The position numbers and the translations under genes were made by a program. The notes under the pieces are model-generated. The model ran no database searches. It saw only the letters and a list, made by a program, of their open reading frames with translations, and had not been told where the DNA came from. Shown one piece after another: positions 32,485-45,479 of a stretch of 60,000 nucleotides of DNA. Position 1 is the stretch's first letter, and every line of letters starts with the position of its first letter. Origin of the DNA: Strigamia acuminata (lineage: Eukaryota; Arthropoda; Chilopoda; Geophilomorpha; Linotaeniidae); NCBI GenBank assembly GCA_949358305.1, contig OX442323.1, positions 3,288,001 to 3,348,000 of the forward strand, given 5' to 3'.

Positions 32485-34040
32485 TACAACAAACGGGCCT
32501 GTGAGCATTTAGCTCCCCCTGGCGGTCAGTCTTGACCAGTCTATGACCTGTTCTATCGTTTTATCTTGATTTGTTCTCTTTTGATCGTAATTGTGAAATA
32601 AAGTCAGTCTTGTAACTACATTCAACATAACCGGTTGTCTTTACATTCTCATAGGGCCTAACAACGAACACATTCACAGTTAGACACGTTTTTGCCTACA
32701 TGACACACCAAGTAATCAACTAATCAAAGTAATCAAAGTAATCAACTAATTGCTCATTTAATGAAACCCCTTCATGTATTTTGAAATACATTGGTTTTTA
32801 CATTTTGTAATACATTTTTGCGTGCTATTGGTTTGCAAATGATAATATATTTTGTAAAATGCATTTTCCAATATTATTATTTGTCAAATTTGAATTTGAA
32901 AGCATTTTTTTTTAATTGTATTATGAAATGCGGTATTTAATGCACAAATAATATACTAAATTCGGCGCCTTGCTGTGAACTTTGGGATGCATTAAGTGAA
33001 AAGCAATATATTGTAAAATATGTTTTTGAAGCATAAGTTGCCTCCAGACAGTGCAATGTCAACAATCGATAATGAATATTTTTCTTCAATTCATTTCGTC
33101 CTATTTCTTTAAATTTTAAAATAATTTTTATATATTTTTATATATTTTATTTTCAGACGTCTTAATTAGCAGATAAGCAGTCCAATCGTGTCGGCGTCAC
33201 GAACTCACGAGGTAAGAGAAGAAAAAAAAGTTTGTAATTAAATTTGAATTTTTTCCTTTTTCCTTCGAAAAATTCAATTTAAATGCATTTAGTCGTAAAG
33301 ACGAGGATTGCTTTCACATTTGATGTATTATTATTGCAATTTGTTGCGGCTCTTTGAACAAAACCGAATGAAAGTTAAGGGCGACGCGACAAAAAACGAA
33401 TGGTCTCGGTTTGGGAGTCCTCACCATGCTTGTACATCTTTCTCAATTAAGTCAACAAGTGGCCTCGCTGTTTTTCCCTTTAGTTTTTTCAAGGTAAAGA
33501 AAGAGCGGGGGAGGAAAAAATGGAACAGAAAGAAAGAAAGAAAAAGAAACACAGCTTGCAGTTGATTGTTTGTTCGGCCAAGCGGAACCGTGTTGGGACG
33601 TAGCAAAGTGCACTCCTGCTGCTAAAAAGAGATAGGCGAAAGTGGAGGAATATTGAGCAAGTTTTGCTTATTTAACTCGTTTCACTTGGCTTATTCGTGC
33701 GTGTACAACTAAGTTGATCAAAGACGACTTTACTCGTGTATTCGCTTGTTAGCACAAGCGCGTTTTGGCGCTCTCTTTGTGTATTTTAAAGTCGCAAAGC
33801 ATCGATATAGACATGCTGTTTAAGGAGGTTATAAAGACGTGTTTTTATGCCATTTTTACCCAGGTCTCCCTTTTTTTATCGGGGAAGGGGAAAAGGATAG
33901 CGGCGGTTTGTTGAAACTTTCACCTCCACCGAGATTTGTGTGGCAGTGGATGGATGATGTGCGTCCCCAGGAGATAGCTCGGGTTTTCGGAGGAGTAAAC
34001 TTGTATGGAATAAAGTTGATTATGCACTGGATTCTGTATA
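32485..34040. other. Spacer, possible untranslated exon
   Basis: A strong acceptor (ATTTTATTTTCAG, ending 33156) and a strong donor (GAG|GTAAGA at about 33212) bracket about 55 nt with stops in every frame. It could be an untranslated exon. A GAAA repeat lies near 33530. Confidence 0.25.
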
Positions 34041-34259
34041 CAGGGTGTAGAGGGGGACCAGGAGATCACTTTTCCACTAATCAAAAATTCCAAAAAAAAA
34101 TTCCCACTTAGTCACAGCTCCAAAAACAATGGAAGATTTCAAATATCGCGCGTCACGCATATCACCCACGTTTGCCAGGTTAAAGCGCAATTCTCAAATA
34201 AAAACACACACCCCTCTATACCCCCTATTTCTGTGTAACAGGAATTCTGAAACACCCTG
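34041..34259. mobile_element. Mariner-type MITE, short
   Basis: A 219-bp element with CAGGGTGT and ACACCCTG ends is flanked by TA on both sides (34039-34040 and 34260-34261). It shares its terminus type with the intron 4 foldback but has an unrelated interior. Confidence 0.7.
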
Positions 34260-35511
34260 TATATTAAATTATGATTAGTTAAATTTTGGAAATTTTGAAA
34301 TTTTTTTTATTTGATTTTATTTTTCGTGTTTGAGATATCAAAGTTTTAGTTTCTGGGGCGTAAACATATTTGGTCGGGGAGGTTCCTCATGACAAGTTCG
34401 CTGAGCCGTTAGAATCGGAGACCCGATGATGCTGATACGTGAATACAAATGAGGCCGACATTAAGGAGAGAAAAACTGTTTTCTGTCCATGAAACCAAGG
34501 TTAATCCGACCGGAGTTTGTATCCATGGCACGCTCCGAGTACTCCAGAGATTTATTCTCCATTTAAAAGGAATTTCAAAGGGACACAGTTGGAACTTCCG
34601 CAAACTTGAACGTGCAATACGTCAGCGGGCCTTTTTGGCAAAAAAAATTAAAGTGTGACGCGTTTCCTGTGCTGCGCTTCGGGTTCACGTCGCTAGATGT
34701 CAGTTAATCAAAGTGTGACGTCATTTCCGTTGTCAAGTTTCTTTATACGTGTATTCGTCGTGGATGACGTCAGTTTTGTAAAATAGATGTGGATTGTGGA
34801 GAGGTTAACACCTATAATTACACCTATATAGTGAATTGTAAGATTGTTTTTTTGCCATACAGTCTTACAACTCCACAGTCAAATATGGCGTTGAACATGG
34901 AATTGTTGCAGCTTGGGTTTGCAAGTGTACAAATTGTGGCAATTGTGCACAAAATGAGAATGAGAAGGAAGAAAAAAATTGAAGCAGATACTGGGTTGAC
35001 CCATTTTTCAGAAAAGAATTCAGCATGCGTATTTTATGATTTTAATAGCAGCACTAAGGCTTCATGATCGAGAGAAAAATTTGAATAAAAAAGAAAAACT
35101 TGTAATTTCTTTGATAAAGTCAGTGTTGTTGAAACGTGGAGCCAGGCTTGATAGTTGAAAAGATACGATGTCATTTCCATGGACTGTGATTGGCTGCAGA
35201 AAAAAATTGAGCGGAATAATAGAAAATAATCGTATTTTCAAAATCCGCAATAAATCTGCGTTTTAACAGGAAGTGACGTCATTTTGAGGCAAGTATCCAC
35301 AGAGGATTTGCAGGTGTAGACCCTCCTTAAGGCTTATTCACACAATGATGTCACTTTCTGTAAGCTAATGCGGATTAGCTGTGGATTTTTGAATAGAAAC
35401 ATTAGGTGCATTCAATCGTCGAGAGACAAACTAACTTTTCCTTAAATCACTTAAAGAGGTGAATTCTCGATTAAACACACTAAATAAACAAAAACAAAAT
35501 GGCTACCTAAA
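34260..35511. other. Intergenic, no gene supported
   Basis: There are repeated short phrases around AAGTGTGACGTCATTTCC (about 34711) and GGAAGTGACGTCATTTTG (about 35270). These are CRE-like palindromes. No gene was seen. Confidence 0.35.
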
Positions 35512-35901
35512 CGCTGTCCATGTGTAACTTGGGCCTATTTCCGATTGGCTGAGCCATAACTCACTCTGTGCTGCCACCAGGAAAAATAGTTCAGAGTGGT
35601 TTTAAATTTGTTTGATGATTTTAATCATTGAAATGATGTAATGTTGTTTGCATTTTCTAATAAAATGTGTCTTGAAGTCATAAAATCAAGATTTATGTTG
35701 GTTTATTTCAACATTCCTGTTTATTAAGTTTATTGCTTGCTTCTTCCAGGGAAGAAGCTCAATTTTCAAATTTTTTTATTGGTTGTTTTGTCTGGAAAGC
35801 AGTCAAAATGGCAACCATTGTTTTGATCTATTTTTGGTGTCACAAAACAAGTGAAAAGGCTCAGCCAATCGGAAATAGGCCCAAGTTACACATGGACAGA
35901 G
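35512..35901. mobile_element. MITE, copy 2 of the ATTGG-TIR family
   Basis: It is nearly identical to 2047-2428 over its full length, in the same orientation. The right end is GGACAGAG followed by TA. The left end has lost the first bases. Confidence 0.75.
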
Positions 35902-35934
35902 TATACAACATGCGGTAAAAATAGTTAATAGCAA

Positions 35935-36020
35935 GTGCAGAAGAGATAAGTCACTTCTATAAGTCAAACAAGTGATTTCAATTTCAGTTAATCTTAATCC
36001 TCTTATTTGAATTCTTTCTA
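35935..36020. repeat. Dispersed repeat R, inverted fragment
   Basis: This is the reverse complement of part of repeat R (about 6895-6975): GAAGAGATAAGTCACTTC, then CAATTTCAGTTAATC, then CTTATTTGAATTC. Confidence 0.6.
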
Positions 36021-38777
36021 GTTGAGACACATGTTCGTGATGTAATATTCAGTGTACGGTGATATGAAAGGTGCGAGTAATCCGATCTGACTTTGTTTGC
36101 GGCTTTGATATTGTGTGTTTCGCATTTTGACAGAGCAGCATCGGTTTTAATCTTGCCAATAACTACATCTGTCGTAGCCAATCAAGAAGAAGGGCGAGTG
36201 CCAAACATAGACCGCAGTTATTGAAGTGACAAGTGGGATCAAGTCGATGGATAGAGTGAAGGCACTCGTTAGAACATGTTTGTTGCTGCAACTTGCTTTC
36301 CATTGGTTGCTTTTCAATCTTGAATTGCAAAATTAATGAAGTGAGAGCAAATGATGAAATAAGGAATGTTTTTAAGCGAATTAGTCGCGATTTTTTTTAT
36401 TTTTTTTATTTTATGACAAGTGAAAACAAAAAAATTTGTTTGTAGAAAGTTAATTTCAGGCAGATGGCGTGGAAGGGACATTGGCTTCTCGTAATAAGAC
36501 CAATTCCCTACTGAGACTATTAGCTGGAATTAGTCGTGAACTTTTCTTCACTGTAAACATGCTGATTGCACCCGAATGGATGCTTCAATTGTGCTGCTGT
36601 TGGATTCCTGGGAATGGCTCAAACTCAAACCAGTTTATTATCACGTGCACAATTAATATATAATTAAATAGGATGATTTTTTCGGCAATTTATTTCTCGA
36701 TGGAAATTATATTATGCAATGCATTGGGTTTCATGAGAGTGCATTTTGTAATACATTTTTGCATGTTGTGTAAAATGCATTACGAAATTTCAAAATTATT
36801 TTTTTAATTGTGTAAATATTTTGTGTATTATTTTGCCATGAAATTTTTGTTTTCATCATAATCATTACGTGTCCCAGGTAAACAGACTTAGTCTATGACA
36901 TAAAATGGTTAATAATGTCTAGGGGTAAAATAAATATGAGGTATTAAGGTATAATAAAATGGTGGGAACGTTGTTTTCCTCCAAAAACTCACTCGGGCGG
37001 TGATGACTGACTTCGGAGATGCTCACGGCGGCGAGTTAGAGCATTGCTCGTTAGCAGAGATCACTGAATAACATTGGAAATGCATGTATCAACTGTGGCT
37101 GATACACACGAAAGCGCTGGCTTTGCAAACTTAGCAAAGATAGCAGGAAATGTCCCAAATCACCTAAACGTTAACACGGTCAATACTTGCAGTGGCAGAG
37201 CAGTGACAAAGTGCGTTGTTTGGTTGTAGGGGAATTCAAGAGTGTGCCAGAAGTCTAAATTTGAGCCCAGATATATATCTGAGCAGCAGATATGCGCAAT
37301 GAGCGCATTTTGGTGCAACAAAGGAATTATTGCAGCAAAACGGTTAATTTGCAACTCGCCCCAGCCAAATTGGGGTGAGGTGTGCCTGGGGAGTTTTCAC
37401 AACAAATATATAAAAATACACTTGAGATGACGACAAATTTTACGTTATAAAATACATTTTTCGTTAATATGGGGTACAAACAAGCGCAGATGGTAAGTTT
37501 AGCGTGTTTTATGTCGTCAACAATCTTTTTTATTTTTAATTTAAAATTGTAATTGAAATTTGGACCGAAATTGTCCGTCAAAATTTCCAATTAAAAAGGA
37601 AAAGAAAAAAAGAAAAAGGTCTGATTTAATGTTAAGTCGTGTCGGGTATTTTTCTCTGCAACACCCTCTACTTTCGAATGAACTGTTTTTTCGCCAAATG
37701 GCGCCTAACTCCCATAAAGTAACAATAAAGGAAAAAATCGATATTTCTAAAAACACATGATACCCCAACCTTAACGCCCAGAGCAGATTAACGGCGGTAA
37801 AAGCTCCTAACAACTCATATCTTGCAGGAACCCTCATTTTTCGGACATAAGCCTGCTCTTGTGCCGGGAATTTTTAAAGGGATGAGGGAAGTCGTGAAAC
37901 GGAGGGGCGAACGTTTTTATTAAGGAATAACACATATCGAGCCGCGGCACACATATGTGTATATAAACATTATAAAGAGAAATATCAGATATGAATGTAA
38001 ATACGGTTGTATATAAAACGGGGAGGAAAGAAGCAATGAATGCACTTTTTATTCTTTCTTTTTCTCTTTTTCTGCTGCGGCTCAGCAGAAAACTAGAGCG
38101 AGAATACAAGATGGAACGACGCGACGCGAAGAGGAGTAGAAATCTTTTTGAAATTCCTCACGGGTATCTTTTGGTCGATCGAAACAGTGACGTGGTTGGT
38201 GCGCTGCTTGCACCAAATACAATCAGATTTCAATTCAGGAGTCTCAGGCTGATCCCTTTTTTGCTTCTGTGGCGAGGGTGGCGTCGCGATTACATCTTCT
38301 GGGGGAGGATGTTGTTAAAGTCAGTAGATCACGATGTTCAAGTGTAACGATAGTGACCACAAAAGAAATTTTCTGCTCGTACGGATCGACTATCAGTTTC
38401 AATTTTTCGAGTCTCCGGTTCGAATTGGGGTTCTTTTGTGGGCTTTTGGAGGATTATTGTTTTTTTTTTTTTTTTTTTTAATTTTTTAATTTTTGTTGTT
38501 GTTGTTGTTGGGTTTGTTTAAAAGGTGATTTTATTCATGAACTGGGTGAAATGTTTGCGCAGGGGATAGTAGTGGATCGAAGAGGGAAGCTTAAATAGTT
38601 TTGTAACCCGATTAAGTGGTTTTTAAATTTTGTGAGTGTAATCTTGGACAAATAGTGTTTAAATATTTAAGTCATTACACTGTAGATGTTGTTTAGTTTT
38701 GTATTTTTTTGTTAGTGTTTTAGTAGCATGTAATCATCAGTTAATTTTGCTTTAAAGGAATATCAGCTTATAGAGAA
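36021..38777. other. Intergenic, no gene supported
   Basis: An open plus frame at about 38090-38347 follows a strong pyrimidine tract and CAG (about 38087). The protein is not recognised and has no partner exon. Confidence 0.3.
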
Positions 38778-39350
38778 ACGTGTAAGCATATCATGAAATG
38801 GGAGAAAAAACGTGTAAAATCTCAAGAAATGAGAGATAAAACGTGTAAAATGTCAAGAAATCGGAGAAAAAACGTGTAAAATCTCAAGATATGAGAGATA
38901 AAACGTGTAAAATGTCAAGAAATCGGAGAATAAACGTGTAAAATACTAAAATCTTAAGAAAAGGGAGAAAAAACGTGTAAAATGTCAAGAAATTGGAGAA
39001 AAAACGTGTACAATTACACAGAAATTGTACGAAGTCATGGAAGATCACATGGAAGTGGTAGGAAAACTTATATAATCTTATGCAACTTGTAGAAAAACAT
39101 GTTAAAAGACACACAACTGGTAGAAAAATGTGTAAAGTCACTTACAACTGGTAGAAAAATGTGTAAAGTCACTTACAACTGGTAGAAAAATGTGTAAAGT
39201 CACTTACAACTGGTAGAAAAATGTGTAAAGTCACTTACAACTGGTAGAAAAATGTGTAAAGTCACTTACAACTGGTAGAAAAATGTGTAAAGTCACTTAC
39301 AACTGGTAGAAAAATGTGTAAAGTCACTTACAACTGGTAGAAAGAGACGT
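38778..39350. repeat. 31-bp minisatellite, two sub-arrays
   Basis: Sub-array one (about 38778-39010) has units of AAACGTGTAAAATCTCAAGA type that partly alternate CTC and GTC versions. Sub-array two (39131-39347) has seven copies of a unit containing TGTAAAGTCACTTACAACTG. Both units are 31 bp. Confidence 0.85.
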
Positions 39351-40489
39351 AAAACGAGCACAAGTCCTGTGTAACTGGTCGAAAAATACACAGAAAATGG
39401 ACAAATTCTGTGCAACTAGTAGAAAATATGTAAAACGTCAAAAAACCGTTCGTACAACAAAACAACATATCACAAACAAGTCGTAGGAGGAATATAAAAG
39501 TACCAACTAACTTTCAGGAAACATATAAATACAACTTGTAGCCAATCAAACTTTAAAAGCCAAACAAGCCAGCTACAAATTAGTCACTTACAATCTAAAA
39601 AAAAAAAAACGACTCATTTACCGCGAAATAAATGAAAAGCAGTTTGAACCGTCCGATATTACGAGATGAAATTCACAGCAGGTGGCAAGGTGCACAACGT
39701 CTGCCGGCGAAATGACGTGATGATGTCTGCAGTCCCCTCCGCGTCTCATTGCTATTCATGGGAAATTCCACGTAATTATAATCTCGCAAACCTCGCGGTT
39801 GGCCATTTGCGATTTCTTCACCGCGAAACAAAAGACACTTATGGAATGTAATTATCTCCAGGGTTCCCCCGGCTTCCTCCCGAATCCACTTTGGCACGTT
39901 TTGACTAGTGGAAAAAAGTGAGCGAAAAATGTTGTGACTTTATGAAATATTAATCTGGTTTCATCTGCTGGATGAAATGATGAAAGTCACTCGCGAGTTG
40001 AAACCGAGTTGTGATTATACACGAGAAGTGCATTAAGATGGAAATTATTGGAACGTGGTTGCCTGGTGCCGTCGCCAGTGCATGTCATTTTTGATGTGCG
40101 TGCACGTCACTCGTACAAATGGCTGATGGTTGTTCGAGGGGCCGCCTGCAAAGGAGAAAGTGCTAACAGATGCCTATCTTGCTTGTCCGCCTAAAACTCG
40201 CCCGAGTTTGGCCGCGATTATGATCAGTGTCACAAATGCGATTGATTGTCGTATTGCGCTCGTGTCAAATCAATCTGACTTGGGGACTAATAAATTTACT
40301 GAGGAAAAATTCCATTTTGCTTGATTAATTAGGTTTTGAAGGGGAAATTAACATGTGGTCGCTGATTTGCATTCCGGGCGAGTGCTAACAAGGTATTTTG
40401 TGGTCGCGGGCTAAAGGTTTGCAGGGGTGGATGCAGAAAAAGTGGAGTGGACATTTTGGTTCGAATTTTCACAGAATATTGATTTTTGT
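39351..40489. other. Spacer, no gene supported
   Basis: Overlapping short ORFs on both strands at 39670-39900 lack other support. Confidence 0.35.
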
Positions 40490-41070
40490 TTCCTTAAATG
40501 AATTTTTGGTCTCAAAAATGAATTTTCGGTCCCTAAAATGATTTTTCGGTCTCAAAAATGATTTTTCAGTCCCTAAAATGAATTTTCGGTCTCAAAAGTG
40601 AATTTTCGGTCTAAAAAATAATTTTTCTGTTTCAAAAATGATTTTTTGGTCTCAAAAATGATTTTTTGGTCTCAAAAATGATTTTTTGGTTTCAAAAGTG
40701 AATTTTTGGTCTCAAAAATGATTTTTCGGTTTCAAAAATGATTTTTCTGTCTTAAAAAAAATGAATTTTCGGTCTCAAAAGTGAATTTTCGGTCTCAAAA
40801 GTGAATTTTCGGTCTCAAAAGTGAATTTTCGGTCTCAAAAGTGAATTTTCGGTCTCAAAAGTGAATTTTCGGTCTCAAAAGTGAATTTTCGGTCTCAAAA
40901 GTGAATTTTCGGTCTCAAAAGTGAATTTTCGGTCTCAAAAGTGAATTTTCGGTCTCAAAAGTGAATTTTTGGTCTGAAAAATAATTTTTCTGTTTCAAAA
41001 ATGATTTTTCTGTCTTAAAAAATGATTTTTCTGTCTTAAAAAAATGAATTTTTCGTCTAAAAATGATTTC
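40490..41070. repeat. 20-bp minisatellite with homogeneous core
   Basis: Nine perfect copies of a 20-bp unit (core GAATTTTCGGTCTCAAAA) span 40781-40960. They are flanked on both sides by degenerate 20-21 bp versions. Confidence 0.95.
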
Positions 41071-44000
41071 TATCGTAGTTTTAAAAATGAAATTGCATTG
41101 GCCCCATGTTCTCCACCACCTCGAAACATTGCCTAAAATGATTATTGGTTTAAAAAAAAATAATATTAAAAGTTGAAATCGAGTTGAGGTTAAAAATCAG
41201 ATGGCGATAACGTAGGAAAAAAGTCATCAAGTACAGGAATCAGGAATATATTTTGGGGACTCTATTCCTGGGAGGAGATTTTATCATGTCGGTAATGAGT
41301 AAGAGGCGGAACGAGTGTCACGTGAGAATCGTTCATCATCTCGGGTCTTAATTTGATTATGAACTAATCATATTCCCACGCGTCTCTCTCCTCTTCTCCC
41401 CGTTGCTTGTCTTTGCCGTAGATGTATTGCTCGGCTTCCTATTTTCAGACGAACACAAAAAGACACTCAACATTGAGTAATGACGAAGACCGAATGCAAT
41501 TAATGCGCTTTTGAGTTCGCCACGACTTTGTTCGAGTCAAATATTTTGCCAGCGTGATTAGCTGCGGGAATAATCTCTTAAGCCGATCGCGCGGATTTTG
41601 ATTGGATATTAAAAAGTTGCGCAAACATTCGATCAACAATAACAGAGAAGAAGCGAGACTTGAAATTGAATCCAATATCATTTTGGCGTGTTTGTTTATA
41701 ACTCCGGTGTATCTAATGCATATGTAACGTAAATCCGAAGAATTCATTTTCACTCTCGAGAGAAAAGATGGGAAAAGATTATAGATTTTTATATATTTTC
41801 ATCTTTATGAGGCTGGCAGCGTCGCATCGAGTGAAATCGGACGCGGTTTTCGCCCGCGTGATATTCGATCGCGTATGCAGCGCACAAATATCGAGAGAGA
41901 AAAGAAAGGCGAAAGTAAATCCAAATCAACATTTGTAAAGCGTTAGCATATTTATATCAATTTCGGGCCGACCGGCCGAGGCAAAACAAATGGAATTTTA
42001 AAATGTTTTGTCAAGTCGGTAATGAAATTGCGCGCCGATCTTTCTCAATTTGCAATGGCGAGTTCGACTTGAAAATGTGATGGCTTCGTTTGGGCATCAG
42101 TTGCACGAGCGACTGGGGACCCATTATTGGCTCTACACAGGTTGGGGCCCATCAAAAATATTTTGGGACTCCAGCGGTGTGCCTTTCCTCATAACTCACG
42201 TATAAAATACGGCGATCGATCTGTGGCGCGTACACCATCGAGACACCGAGAGGAAAAAGGAGCCAAAACGAGGATTCAAGCCAAGGATTCACACTTAATG
42301 ATTTCGGTATTACCGAGAATAAATCGCTCCTCGTATCTCCCACGGACCACCATCTTTTCTCAGTCTTTTGCACCTTTTTCTTCCCAAAACTCGCACAATA
42401 TTTTATTAGGCGGCCGATTTTTGTTTCTCTCGAAGGAAAATATGAAAGATGCAGGTTCTCCAAAGGATATGGATGTACGTGCGCGGGAAATGCACGTTGA
42501 GTCGGTGCCAAGAATTTATTTTATAATATGTGATACGGAAAAGGGGGTGACGAATGGCAATTGGGAATTATACTGCGGATTAAATTGTCCGTGGGAGTAT
42601 GTTTAAATAAAGCGAGGGAAAATGATTTTTTATTTATTTATTTATTAAAAAATTAAAATAAATAAATTTTATTTTTTATGTCGGGGTGGAGAAGATTTTT
42701 TTTTGTTGCTGGTGAATTCGATAGCAGAGTCGCGTAAAGGTGTGCTGGGGAGAAGCGCAATTCAGGCGGAGCTTTCCATTCAATGCTAGTCACGAATAGC
42801 AAAGACTATAAGATACCTAATGGAAAATGACAGGAAAAGGAGCAACTTTGCCAGATCGTCTTGTCATAAACTGGCAGACCTTTGTCGTTCAAGACCATGG
42901 GCTATTTCTTCCAACCAACGCCGATTTCACTGCCTTCCATTACTTCTTATAGGATATTTTGCCACTGTTTCTCTCCTACTCAATTTTTATCACATAAAAT
43001 GGAAGAAAGAGAAAAAAAGAGAATTTTCAGTATCAAACGATTGTTGTTTCTAAACACTTTATTTATTGATTGATTTTATTTTTATTTTTATTTTTATTTT
43101 TATTTTTATTTTTGTTTTTATTTTTTGGCCATTAGTCCGAGGATGGCAGCGTCATTAAACTTGTTGGCTTTTTCTTTTGTGTTTTACTGGAGCTGGAGAC
43201 TGATGACTCGAGTCGGAAAGCCGTTTGCGATGGATGACCTTAGAGTCATCCAAGTTGCGAGCACCAACAAGAAAAGGCTCAGTTTCGGTTGGCTTTTGGC
43301 TAATCCGGGGCGTGCAATGCCAACGTCGGGTGTTTTGTCTTGGGATTAACCTGACGCTATTTTAAATGTGCGAGTTGGTTTTGTTTATTTATTTATTTAT
43401 TTTGTTTTTATTTTGTTTTTATTTTTATTTTGAGATTTATGCGGGGGAAAAAGTTGCAACAACTTGATCGATTTTTCATTCGCTTGCTTTTATTTTTATA
43501 TTTCCGTTGGATTTTTTTTTTTTTTTTTTTTGGTTGAAAGAACTGTCATTTTTCTCTTTAAACTTTTAAAACCATTGTAAAAGTGAGCGATGTAAATGGT
43601 AAGCTTGGAAAGATACTCTGAAATGTTTTTATTTTATTTTATTTTTCTTATTGGTCATTTAATTCACCAGAATATTTTTAGAAGTTCGATTTTTTTTTCA
43701 ATGTGATTGAAGAATACATTGAAATTAAATTGAAATGTATTTAGAAATATTATAGGGTTTCACGAGAATACATTTTATAATTGATTTTTGCGTGCAATTG
43801 GTTTGCAAACGATGATAATACATTTTGTAAAATATATTAAGAAATGCTTTTCCAATATTATTATTTGATAAAATACGAAATGATATATTTTTTCAATTGC
43901 GTTATGAATGTACAAATAATATACATAAGTGGTATATTTAATAATCCTAAAAGAAAAATTAAATCAAAATGGACACACCTTAATTGTGCGCAATGCGATA

Positions 44001-45479
44001 TTGACAATCGTAGGAGCAAGCGTATTGATGTCCGGTTTTATTTTATTCGGGACTGGTTACATGACGTTGTCTTTATTCTAAAGAAGGTGCACACAGACAT
44101 ATATTGTAAAATAAATAAATTTGAAGAAAAAAAAGTAAATTAATTAAAACTGAATAGGGTTATTAGCATTTATCACCGTGACATTTGCTTCTGCAAGTAT
44201 TTTCACTTTGCACGATGAACCGAGGTGCATCCAAGTGCGACTAAACGCACGTATTGAAGGGCTTTTTCGGTCTCGATGTTTGTTCAAAGTGACATCGTGC
44301 AAAATGCTTTAAATGTTGATTTAAAAAAAGAGAAATGAATTCACATTAAATTCTATTTATCTAAACTGAGAAAACGAGATATACCGGATCGATGTAATCG
44401 TGTGCACCCAGTTGAAGACGTTTAAAACGGTGTCGTATTCGAGATCCGGGTCCCGAACCTGCTTGCGTGGTCTTCCACTCGTCTCGTTTAATTTTGTTTG
44501 CTTTAATCGTGCCGCATCACCAGTCACACGCGCGATGATCCTCTCAAATATCCAACGACGAGTTGTGGCTTTGTTGTTATGAGCAATTTCTCGAATTGTT
44601 TAAATGCCGACACGCCGAGCCTCGTTTTCAAAAATATCGCCGGCTAAGAAACGCGACTTTGAGTTAATCTCGCGATTGTGTTGCACATCCTGGACGCGGC
44701 GGCGGGGGGAACGTGATGAATGTATTGAAAATCATTGCGGGGTTATGTAACACATTGACTGGGGATTGTCAGATGGAAATCTATGGGTTTGCTCAGTCCA
44801 TTACGAGGTGGCTTTTCCGTCGCTGGACGGGTGAGGATGTCGGTGATCGATGGTCGCTTGCTGTTCCTTTATTGACAGGAGAATGCAGGCGGCGTGAATC
44901 ATGGCATTGAATGGAACTTCTCTTTGACAGCTTCACGATTTCGCGCTCCTCAATCTCTGCGTCGAAAGTCGGAAATAAAGTTAAAAGGCGTTGCGCGCTT
45001 TCAACGGTGATCGTATTATTTGCACATTAGGGCAGCGACGAAACAATGGTGATGTTGGGATGTGATCGATCGTGAAGTTTGGTTTGCTGGAAGTTTTTGG
45101 GAGTCAAATTGAATGCGTTTGCTCCGGCAAATTGACGGAACGAGCACACAAGCCTAGTTTAGTCGAGGTTGAAATTTATTTTCACATTCTGAGGAAAGAA
45201 AGGCCCCTCGACGCCCCTCCCGTGACGTCTTTCCACGCCATTCGGGTCTCTCTTCTCTACTTTTCACGCCGAGCACTCATAAGTTAAGGTAATTTGGTTA
45301 AGAGATGTGAACATATCTTTTAAACTTAATCTTGGTGTATAAAAGAAGGTGCCGTATAGCTCTGAATAAACGCCTGACATCCATGCAGGCGTTTGTCTGT
45401 CTGGACAAAGGTGATTATTGGAATCGGGTGTTTAATTAGATTACTTGGAAATAAACCAATTTTTGTGCGATTTTAGGCT
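41071..45479. other. Gene-poor spacer with simple repeats
   Basis: ATTTTT-type simple repeats lie at about 43078-43125 and 43614-43640, and a poly(T) run at about 43509-43532. 42127-42606 is open on the plus strand without an ATG start or motifs. Minus-strand open stretches at 44144-45190 are discussed under rejected items. Confidence 0.35.

Noticed and set aside
37991-38347. 118-codon plus-strand open frame after a strong pyrimidine tract
   Set aside because: The acceptor is good, but there is no partner exon or recognisable domain. It is mentioned only in the spacer entry.
38409-38419. tRNA B-box-like GGTTCGAATTG
   Set aside because: It ends in TG rather than CC and no cloverleaf or A box could be found around it.
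42127-42606. 159-codon plus-strand open frame
   Set aside because: It starts at TTG, has an overlapping 119-codon antisense frame, and has no motif or splice support.
44144-45190. Minus-strand stretches that read like protein, with one phase-consistent intron (44385/44306)
   Set aside because: Several in-frame stops interrupt them, no family motif is visible and open stretches of this size are expected by chance in this GC-richer patch. RNA evidence would be needed.
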